Shown here one piece after another: positions 1 to 5,123 of a stretch of DNA of 6,638 nt. Both the position numbers and the translations under genes were made by a program. Within the stretch, counting starts at the first letter, position 1. Each line of letters starts with the position of its first letter. The notes beneath the pieces are model-generated. The model saw only the letters and a list, made by a program, of their open reading frames with translations. It was not told the origin of the DNA and made no database searches. The stretch comes from Balneolaceae bacterium (GTDB taxonomy: Bacteria; Bacteroidota; Rhodothermia; Balneolales; Balneolaceae), in contig SLAU01000076.1 in assembly GCA_007126675.1 (NCBI GenBank), positions 1 through 6,638 on the forward strand. The letters are read 5' to 3'.

Positions 1-1
1 T

Positions 2-274
2 GAAATCGCACAGCAGGTTAAACTGCATCAAAACTACCCGAACCCGTTTAACCCAACTACCAACCTTTCCTTTACACTGCCTGAAACAGCAGACGTAAAC
101 CTCTCGGTTTACAATGTATTGGGACAGCGTGTGGCTACTGTAGTTGACGGACGTGTAAATGCCGGTGAGCATACTTTTGCATTTGATGCGAGTAATCTCT
201 CAAGTGGTGTTTATATCTACAGGTTAACCAGCAATAACTTTTCTATGACACAGCAGATGACGTTGATTAAATAA
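2..274 (+). CDS. 3' end of a T9SS-secreted protein (type A C-terminal sorting domain)
   Basis: The gene enters from the left edge; only the last 90 codons are present, ending in TAA. They read as one complete type IX secretion C-terminal sorting domain (por/type A). It opens with H-Q-N-Y-P-N-P-F-N-P-T-T, continues with an L-S-F-T-L-P beta strand, an L-S-V-Y-N-V-L-G-Q-R-V strand, an A-G-E-H-T-F segment and S-G-V-Y-I-Y-R-L, and closes with Q-Q-M-T-L-I-K. In this family the domain takes an exported protein through the outer membrane by the T9SS and is normally cut off or used for surface attachment. The N-terminal functional part lies outside the window, so the substrate or activity cannot be told. 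A strong terminator starts 31 bases after the stop, so this gene ends its transcript. Confidence 0.9.
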   Translation, partial: EIAQQVKLHQNYPNPFNPTTNLSFTLPETADVNLSVYNVLGQRVATVVDGRVNAGEHTFAFDASNLSSGVYIYRLTSNNFSMTQQMTLIK

Positions 275-305
275 ACAATCTGCCAAGCTTAACCTGTTTT
301 ACTTT

Positions 306-338
306 AAAAGCCCCGGTTATTTTAGCCGGGGCTTTTTT
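306..338 (+). terminator. Rho-independent terminator, possibly working in both directions
   Basis: An 11-bp perfect stem (306-316 AAAAGCCCCGG pairing with 326-336 CCGGGGCTTTT) encloses a 9-base loop, and the T run reaches 338. It follows the T9SS gene at 2-274. The HAD gene converging from the right stops at 366, and on the minus strand the same hairpin ends in four T, so it may also stop that transcript, though less strongly. Confidence 0.88.
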
Positions 339-365
339 AATTTTAAAACAGCAATTCCGGAAGTT

Positions 366-1277
366 TTACAAACATTCGAGCAGCTGCTTTAGCTCTGTAA
401 TCACCAAATCCGGCTGCAGATCTTTACAGCGGTCGTCATCACGCCGCCATTTTAAAGAGCGTTTATCACCTGCAAAAAGGGCGGTTTTCATACCAAGCTC
501 TGCTGCAGGGTATACATCTTTGAGCATGTCGTTACCCACATATAAAATTTCCCCGGCTTTAATTCCGGAACCGAACTCTTTCGCTTTTCTCATGAACCGC
601 TCATAAAAAGGCACGGAAGGTTTTTTCATGTTTTCTGCAAATGACCAGTGAAGCAGTTCGGGTTCAAACCCATACTCTTCAAGTGATTTGCCTGCAAGTG
701 CCTCGAATGCGATTAATGTGTAAAATTGGGAATTGGAAATGATGCCCAGTAACAGGTTTTTTTCTCTGATCTTTTCAAGGGTTTCATTCATGTCGGGCAT
801 TGGCCAGATCGGATTCATTCTTGCTTCAAACTCCACAGACATTCGCTCATGCTGTGCTTCATTGGCTGGTGATTCCGTGTGTCCTTCAGCATACATCTGA
901 TTTAATACGTTTCGCCATACCGTTCGAATATCAGGTTCCGGGTAAATGATACCGGCACTTTTTATTCGCTGGACTTCTTCGGTAACTACTTCATCATAAA
1001 TTTCATAACCGCGTACCCCTGCTTTTATATTGGTAACGGTAATTCCGGAAGATTTCAGGGCATCTACTAACATTCCTGCATCCGATTTGCCATCATCAAT
1101 ACCAATATCACCCACTCCGGAAATAAACAGCGTACCGTAAAAATCAAAAATTACCGCTTTGATTCCCTCCAGTTTTTTCAGTACAGGCTTTTCACCGGTG
1201 GATTCAGGTTCAAGAGGCTCCGATAATTCCCGGAACCGTTGTTTGAGTATGTTTTCTGATTTTTTAGTGGGATTCAT
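366..1277 (-). CDS. HAD-superfamily hydrolase with a D-x-Y-G-T nucleophile motif; candidate glucosyl-3-phosphoglycerate phosphatase
   Basis: A 303-residue protein of the haloacid dehalogenase superfamily. Motif I is V-I-F-D-F-Y-G-T-L-F (Asp45 as nucleophile). Motif II is the Ser of I-I-S-N-S-Q (Ser181). The motif III Lys is in M-K-K-P-S (Lys218/219). Motif IV is V-G-N-D-M-L-K-D (Asp250, Asp254). A helical cap fits residues 60-165. About 40 residues rich in Lys, Glu and Pro precede motif I, longer than in minimal HAD enzymes. The residue two after the nucleophile is Tyr47, where HAD phosphatases normally have Asp; D-x-Y-G-T is familiar from L-2-haloacid dehalogenases. The gene lies downstream of gpgS on the same strand, so by context it could remove phosphate from glucosyl-3-phosphoglycerate, but the motif argues for caution. 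It is separated from gpgS by a 230-bp repeat-rich gap and may have its own promoter. The ATG at 1277 has only a weak GAGA-like ribosome site. The HAD family call is firm; the substrate is inference. Confidence 0.9.
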   Translation of the reverse strand: MNPTKKSENILKQRFRELSEPLEPESTGEKPVLKKLEGIKAVIFDFYGTLFISGVGDIGIDDGKSDAGMLVDALKSSGITVTNIKAGVRGYEIYDEVVTEEVQRIKSAGIIYPEPDIRTVWRNVLNQMYAEGHTESPANEAQHERMSVEFEARMNPIWPMPDMNETLEKIREKNLLLGIISNSQFYTLIAFEALAGKSLEEYGFEPELLHWSFAENMKKPSVPFYERFMRKAKEFGSGIKAGEILYVGNDMLKDVYPAAELGMKTALFAGDKRSLKWRRDDDRCKDLQPDLVITELKQLLECL

Positions 1278-1297
1278 TTATTATCTCGCTGGTTTTT

Positions 1298-1508
1298 GAC
1301 CCACCCCTGCCCCTCCCTATTCCGGCGGAACTGCACCGCCGAAACAAGGAGGGGATAAAGGGCAGTTTTTGTATTCAGGAGTCCTCCCATCCATGTCACG
1401 CTGTTTTAAGCGTAATTGAAAGTGGAGACAAATTAAAACTTAAATCTGTTTTCGAAGTCCCCCTCTCTGTGGAGCGATAGCGACATAGAGAGGGGACAGG
1501 GGTGAGTC
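1298..1508. repeat. Intergenic repeat element with imperfect terminal inverted repeats and two internal hairpins
   Basis: The gap between gpgS and the HAD gene is bounded by near-matching inverted ends. The left end starts GACCCACCCCTGCCCCTCCC at 1298; the right end (1485-1508), read on the minus strand, starts GACTCACCCCTGTCCCCTCT. Each end also sits in its own hairpin. At 1307-1365, CTGCCC/GGGCAG, CCCCTCC/GGAGGGG and CGGCGG/CCGCCG pair in nested fashion. At 1460-1495, CCCCTCTCTGT pairs with ATAGAGAGGGG around a GGAGCGATAGCGAC loop. No ORF is seen. The right end reaches into the gpgS stop codon (1507-1509). Similar C-rich palindromes are, from memory, scattered between genes in related genomes, but copy number cannot be tested here. 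Neither hairpin has a T run in the minus-strand direction, so they do not look like terminators for gpgS. Confidence 0.5.
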
Positions 1509-2475
1509 ACCCAAACTTCTTCTTATACTCCTCAATCTCAATCATTGGCGGCCGCTCTTCCTCAACAATTTCGATCAAATTTTGCTGATACTGATCTTTG
1601 GTCACCTGGAATTGCCGCAAAATAGTTTCGTGATCTACATTCTGAAACTTATCAAGAGCCTGGGCCCGTTTCAGAAATGTCTGCAGAATTCCGAACGCCA
1701 TTTTACCAAGGTCGATAGTCGGTTTATTTTCGTGTACGCGCTTATCCAGATCGGTCTGTGCAAAAGCTTGCAGGCCGAATTTGTTGTAAACGTCTATCAG
1801 GTGTGAAGTTTCCACACCATACCCGATAGGGAATGCGATCTGTTCAAGCACTTCGCGCCGAACGGCATATTCGCCTGACAGCGGTTGGATAATGGCAGTA
1901 AGTTCCGGGAAGAAGAGTGAAAACAGCGGCCTCACCAGAATCTCGGTTACCCGGCCGCCGCCCGATGCTCTCACATTCCCCGAAAATGCGAGTGGACGGT
2001 CGTAAAATGCTTTCACATATTTTACCTCTTCGCGGTAAATAAGCGGAGCAACCAGCCCATACACAAACCGGGGATGGATATTGCTGATATCGGCATCTAC
2101 ATAAACGATGATGTCACCTTTAAGCTGGTAGATCGCTTTCCACAGGTTTTCGCCTTTACCCCGTTTGGGTTCCAGGTTTGGGAGGATATCAGATGCCAGG
2201 TAAGTATCGGCGCCGTAGGTTTTGGCAACTTCAATTGTGTTGTCTTCAGATCCCGAATCGATTACAGCAATTTCATCCAGCAGCGGATAGCGGTTCACCA
2301 GTTCGGATTTGAACAGGATAATCTCTTTCCCGATCGTTTTTTCCTCATTCAGTGTGGGCAGGCAAAGCGAAATGGTTAAGCCCATTTTTTCTTTTGCTTC
2401 AACCAGTTTTTTCAGATCCCAGAACTGGGAATGGTGATACGTATTTTCGTTAATCCATTTTTGAAGATCACTCAC
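1507..2475 (-). CDS. gpgS: Glucosyl-3-phosphoglycerate synthase (GT81 family)
   Basis: The enzyme transfers glucose from a nucleotide-glucose donor to 3-phosphoglycerate, the first step to glucosylglycerate, a compatible solute (and, in mycobacteria, a precursor of methylglucose lipopolysaccharide). The 322 residues match the mycobacterial GpgS pattern throughout. In order they show L-P-T-L-N-E-E (39-45), D-S-G-S (73-76), R-G-K-G-E-N-L-W (105-112), the metal-binding D-A-D (127-129) followed by N-I-H-P, V-K-A-F-Y-D-R-P-L (154-162), G-G-G-R-V-T-E (172-178), Q-P-L-S-G-E-Y (197-203), G-Y-G-V-E (218-222) and V-H-E-N-K-P (247-252), whose His fits the metal-site His. Length is close to the family norm. 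I chose the GTG at 2475 because a GGAGG sits five bases before it; a TTG at 2490 would add five residues but lacks a well-placed ribosome site. With the GTG, the gene overlaps the upstream M20-like gene by 8 bases (GTGAGTGA), suggesting translational coupling. No membrane segment is seen, so it is cytoplasmic. Confidence 0.9.
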   Translation of the reverse strand: MSDLQKWINENTYHHSQFWDLKKLVEAKEKMGLTISLCLPTLNEEKTIGKEIILFKSELVNRYPLLDEIAVIDSGSEDNTIEVAKTYGADTYLASDILPNLEPKRGKGENLWKAIYQLKGDIIVYVDADISNIHPRFVYGLVAPLIYREEVKYVKAFYDRPLAFSGNVRASGGGRVTEILVRPLFSLFFPELTAIIQPLSGEYAVRREVLEQIAFPIGYGVETSHLIDVYNKFGLQAFAQTDLDKRVHENKPTIDLGKMAFGILQTFLKRAQALDKFQNVDHETILRQFQVTKDQYQQNLIEIVEEERPPMIEIEEYKKKFG

Positions 2476-3625
2476 AGTATCCTCCGTCAATTGCTATTAA
2501 AGTTCCTAAAAGCTGAGTAAGTCCGTTATAAATCGGCTCAATTACTATCGATTCATCTGTTTTGTGAATTCTGTCTCCATTGGTAATTCCGAGTGTAAGA
2601 GCAGGAATTTTTTTATCGATAAGTGCGGCCAGTTCGGAAGTACTTGGTGCAAGTCGCGGCTCAATATCCAGTGAGCTCATGATTGTTCGTGCACACTCAT
2701 TCAGAGGATGTTCAAAAGGAATTCCGCCCGGGGTTCTGCGGGCAAAAATATCAAGCTCAACATCATCACCGGTTTTGGATGAAACTTCCGTAACGATGTT
2801 CTCGATTGTTTTACCAACGTCGTTCACAACTTCTTCTGATTCGGACCTTACTTCAAATCCCAGAGTTGCCTCTTTTGCGATGGTATTAAAGGATGTTCCT
2901 CCGTGAACAGAACCCATTACAACACTAGTACGGGGCCGCTTTGGGAGACGCATATCATTAATTTTGTTGATCACTTCATTGAGTGTCAAAATTGCACTTG
3001 CATCACCAAACCGTGACCAGTCGTATTCTTCCGGCACTCTGCAAGTAATCTCTCCCCGCAACATTCCAATTGACGTATAACTTAATCGCCCCAGCTCAAC
3101 ACCTTCAACGCAAATGGCTGCTTTTATATCAAAGTCGCTATTATCCAGGAAAAAACGGATTCCTTCGAGGTTACCCCGTCCCAGGCTTTGAACTCCTCCA
3201 AGAAGCAAAATGTCATTTTTGAATTTAAGCTCCAGCTGTTCAAACAGGTAGGGCAGTGTTGCAAGAACGGCAAGTCCCAGGCTGTTATCTGCAACACCGG
3301 GGCCGGTTATAGTATCTGCTGTAACCTGCATGGTGTGATCTGTTTTTGCAGAAAAAACAGTGTCAGCATGTGCGTTAACCAAAATCGCCTTTTTACCTAC
3401 CGAACCTTTAATCAGGCCAACACCATTTCCGCAATCGTCAATATTCGATTCGGAGATTGCAGATTCGGTAAAGCGGTCCATTAAAAATTTAATTTTTCTT
3501 TCTTCCTCAAAAGATGGCGCCGGTATTTCACCAATCATAACAAGGTTAGCCAGCAAAATCTCCCTGAACTCTTTCAGGTTCGATTTTATTTCGGGAAGTT
3601 TCTTAATAACTGTGTTTATACTCAT
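2468..3625 (-). CDS. M20-family metallopeptidase-like protein (PepT-like) lacking the catalytic Glu pair
   Basis: A 385-residue protein with the fold signature of M20 zinc hydrolases (tripeptide aminopeptidase, ArgE/DapE group). Visible motifs are N-A-H-A-D-T-V (His86, Asp88), G-P-G-V-A-D-N-S-L-G (bridging Asp113), C-V-E-G (Glu174, at the usual Asp/Glu metal ligand), a dimerization-domain G-S-V-H-G-G-T-S-F-N (His241, Asn247), E-V-R (Arg260) and a C-terminal G-D-R-I-H-K-T-D-E (His354, Glu358). Active enzymes have G-E-E-G-x-G between the second and third of these, giving the general base and a zinc ligand. Here the matching stretch is V-Q-S-L-G-R-G-N-L-E-G (145-155), with no acidic pair. The protein may therefore bind one metal, act on another chemistry, or be a non-catalytic relative. 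No signal peptide is seen. It is the first gene of the leftward unit and overlaps gpgS, so it is probably co-expressed with it. The ATG at 3625 has no clear Shine-Dalgarno. Family call firm, substrate unknown. Confidence 0.87.
   Translation of the reverse strand: MSINTVIKKLPEIKSNLKEFREILLANLVMIGEIPAPSFEEERKIKFLMDRFTESAISESNIDDCGNGVGLIKGSVGKKAILVNAHADTVFSAKTDHTMQVTADTITGPGVADNSLGLAVLATLPYLFEQLELKFKNDILLLGGVQSLGRGNLEGIRFFLDNSDFDIKAAICVEGVELGRLSYTSIGMLRGEITCRVPEEYDWSRFGDASAILTLNEVINKINDMRLPKRPRTSVVMGSVHGGTSFNTIAKEATLGFEVRSESEEVVNDVGKTIENIVTEVSSKTGDDVELDIFARRTPGGIPFEHPLNECARTIMSSLDIEPRLAPSTSELAALIDKKIPALTLGITNGDRIHKTDESIVIEPIYNGLTQLLGTLIAIDGGYCE
2476..2485 (-). promoter_or_regulatory. Ribosome binding site that decides the gpgS start
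   Basis: On the minus strand GGAGG (2485-2481) is followed by a five-base spacer and then GTG (2475-2473). It lies inside the last codons of the upstream gene. It is much stronger than anything before the alternative TTG at 2490 and so favours the GTG start. Confidence 0.7.
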
Positions 3626-3693
3626 GACATGTAATTATCCGGATTTATTTCTTTAAAATGGAAAAAATTAGGTTATCATTCAGTTAAATTTAC

Positions 3694-3705
3694 GAAAGCG
3701 CTTCC
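3694..3705. promoter_or_regulatory. Palindrome resembling a LacI-family operator
   Basis: GAAAGCGCTTCC is an inverted repeat centred on a CG step: AAGCGCTT (3696-3703) is perfect, and the match extends to C3693/G3706 with one mismatched pair (3695/3704). The form resembles operators of LacI-family regulators (G-A-A-A-x-C-G-x-T-T-T-C type). It lies about 70 bases before the M20-like gene start and about 85 bases before the ECF promoter. No such regulator is encoded in the window, so the assignment is tentative. Confidence 0.3.
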
Positions 3706-3716
3706 GATTTTTTAGG

Positions 3717-3729
3717 TTAAACGGTTTAA
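3717..3729. promoter_or_regulatory. Second inverted repeat in the divergent intergenic region
   Basis: TTAAAC and GTTTAA flank a single central G, a perfect 13-base odd-centred palindrome whose centre is about 23-24 bases from the palindrome at 3694-3705. An 8-base direct repeat, TTAGGTTA, also occurs at 3668-3675 and 3712-3719, the second copy touching this site. It may be a regulator site or chance in AT-rich DNA. Confidence 0.2.
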
Positions 3730-3782
3730 AAATATCAGACAGGCAACTTATCCATTATCTGCCAAAAATTAATCAGTTTGTA

Positions 3783-3808
3783 TGTAACGTTTTTAAAAGT
3801 CGGTCGTC
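3783..3808 (+). promoter_or_regulatory. ECF-type promoter for the sigma operon, probably autoregulated
   Basis: TGTAAC (3783-3788), a 16-base spacer and CGTC (3805-3808) match the general form of ECF sigma promoters: an AAC-type -35 element and a CGT-type -10 element spaced about 16 apart. Transcription would start near 3815, leaving a leader of about 40 bases before the sigma ATG at 3853. ECF factors commonly drive their own operon, which would fit here. The leader has no Shine-Dalgarno before the ATG. Confidence 0.55.
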
Positions 3809-3852
3809 ATACCATTACACTAGTTTTCTTAAGAAACTTCTGATTTAACAAA

Positions 3853-4413
3853 ATGAAAACAGATTTTAATGAGTCGGATCTGATTGATCAGGTGCTTTCT
3901 GGTAATTCACTGCATTATAGAAAGCTGGTAGATCGTTATTCACCCATGGTATTTCATGTGGTTAGGAGCTTTGAAAAAGATGACGATGAAGCTGAGGAAC
4001 TTGCACAGCAAATTTTTGTGAAGGCTTATGAAAAGCTGTCAGATTTTAACAGAAAAGCGAAATTCTCAACGTGGCTTTACAGCCTGGCTCTTAATCACTG
4101 CCGTGATTACAAAAAAAATATCCGGCGTGGTAATAAACGATTTAGCGAAATGGAGCCCGGGTATATGGATGCACAAATGAGTGACAGCAGAACGCCCTAC
4201 CTCAGGCTTGAGGTAAAAGAGTGGAAGGAATTATTAGACAAGGCGCTGCAAAAACTATCAAAAGATTATGCAGACCCTTTTTTATTGAAATATCGTGATG
4301 GAATGAGTTATGAAGCGATATCACAACAGACCGGAGTTTCAGTCAGTGCTCTGAAAGTAAGAGTACACCGGGCACGTAAAGAGTTAAAAACGTTACTTCA
4401 AAACGAGGTATAA
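3853..4413 (+). CDS. RNA polymerase ECF sigma factor
   Basis: A 186-residue two-domain sigma factor of the extracytoplasmic-function group. Residues 20-92 form sigma region 2: E-E-L-A-Q-Q-I-F-V-K-A-Y (48-59) contacts the polymerase core in this family, and F-S-T-W-L-Y-S-L-A-L-N-H-C-R-D (71-85) is the -10 melting and recognition part. After a short linker (93-125), region 4 (about 127-180) carries L-L-K-Y-R-D-G-M-S-Y-E-A-I-S (144-157) and the helix-turn-helix G-V-S-V-S-A-L-K-V-R-V-H-R-A-R (161-175), which reads the -35 element. There is no C-terminal extension of the kind found in ECF41-like sigma factors, so control should come from the anti-sigma factor encoded two bases downstream. The first gene of a four-gene or longer operon, with an ECF-type promoter just upstream. 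Confidence 0.97.
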   Translation: MKTDFNESDLIDQVLSGNSLHYRKLVDRYSPMVFHVVRSFEKDDDEAEELAQQIFVKAYEKLSDFNRKAKFSTWLYSLALNHCRDYKKNIRRGNKRFSEMEPGYMDAQMSDSRTPYLRLEVKEWKELLDKALQKLSKDYADPFLLKYRDGMSYEAISQQTGVSVSALKVRVHRARKELKTLLQNEV

Positions 4414-4415
4414 CC

Positions 4416-5123
4416 ATGGAAAATCAAAATGAAAAAGAATTATTGTTTCGGCGCTATCTGGACGGAGAGCTGAGTAGTGAGGAAGAGCAAAAAGTATTGC
4501 ATATGATAGCCGATGACGAAGAAATGCGGGATATGCTCCGCTTTGAACGAACGCTTTTTCAAACATTCAGCGGAGAACCCGATCCGGAATCATTTTCAGT
4601 ACCTGATCAATTCTCATCTTCTGTTATGGACAGAATTGAAAAGAGAGAGAATAAGGTTAAAAAAACCAGGAGTTCATCTGCTGTTATATCAACACTTATC
4701 ACGCCAAAAACCATCTCTTTTAAACCGGTTCAGGCTATCGCTGCGGTAATTTTGCTTACGATTGGAATCGGATTCTTCTTTATGGAGCAGGATGAAACTG
4801 AAGAGTTTTTTACTTCAACAGATTTTGAAACTTCTACTCAGGTAGTGTCTGAAACAGAATCTGAAATATGGCTGCGGTTTGTCTATTTCGATGAAGACGC
4901 TGAAAGTATGGAAGTTGCCGGAGATTTCAGCAACTGGGATACCATTTCTTTGAGCCGTGAGATGATCGGCGACAGGAAAGTGTGGACGGGTTTAATTCCC
5001 GTTACTCGTGGTGAACATCACTATATGTTCATAAGAAATGGCGAAGAATGGCTGACAGATCCGCTTGCCACGGTTCAGCGTGACGATGGATTCGGAAATA
5101 AAAATGCTGTGATCTATATATGA
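4416..5123 (+). CDS. Single-pass membrane anti-sigma factor with a periplasmic glycogen-binding (CBM48/AMPK-beta-like) domain
   Basis: 235 residues in three parts. The N-terminal 1-100 are cytoplasmic and helical, with R-R-Y-L-D-G-E-L-S-S-E-E-E (12-24) as in many anti-sigma factors of this phylum; the zinc-binding H-x3-C-x2-C of the ZAS type is absent. A single membrane segment spans about 105-123 (I-A-A-V-I-L-L-T-I-G-I-G-F-F-F). An acidic Ser/Thr-rich linker (124-149) leads to an E-set beta domain at about 150-235 like AMPK-beta/CBM48: V-A-G-D-F-S-N-W (167-174), G-E-H-H-Y-M-F (199-205), E-W-L-T-D-P (211-216) and a closing D-G-F-G-N-K-N (224-230). By alignment with AMPK-beta, the sugar-contacting Trp, Trp and Asn positions are kept (Trp174, Trp212, Asn230), and the Lys is replaced by Met204. 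It probably holds the sigma factor at the membrane and senses an envelope glycan or partner protein. A GAGG seven bases before the ATG supports the start; the gene follows sigma by two bases and overlaps the next by ATGA. Confidence 0.88.
   Translation: MENQNEKELLFRRYLDGELSSEEEQKVLHMIADDEEMRDMLRFERTLFQTFSGEPDPESFSVPDQFSSSVMDRIEKRENKVKKTRSSSAVISTLITPKTISFKPVQAIAAVILLTIGIGFFFMEQDETEEFFTSTDFETSTQVVSETESEIWLRFVYFDEDAESMEVAGDFSNWDTISLSREMIGDRKVWTGLIPVTRGEHHYMFIRNGEEWLTDPLATVQRDDGFGNKNAVIYI

Noticed and set aside
1307..1370. Hairpin followed by TTTTT on the plus strand, like a terminator
   Set aside because: No plus-strand gene leads into it; in the minus direction, where genes run, there is no T run. 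It is better explained as part of the palindromic repeat.
1298..1508. CRISPR-like repeat or RNA gene in the gpgS/HAD gap
   Set aside because: There are only two unequal palindromes without regular spacers, and no tRNA or known riboswitch pattern is visible.
1582..3656. Several plus-strand open frames of 74-108 codons (1582-1806, 2074-2379, 2580-2906, 3188-3484, 3360-3656)
   Set aside because: All lie opposite the gpgS and M20-like genes, which have clear family motifs over their full length; the opposite frames have no recognisable domain or ribosome site.
4513..4749. Plus-strand 78-codon frame inside the anti-sigma gene
   Set aside because: It is an out-of-frame reading of a gene whose domains and junctions are well supported.
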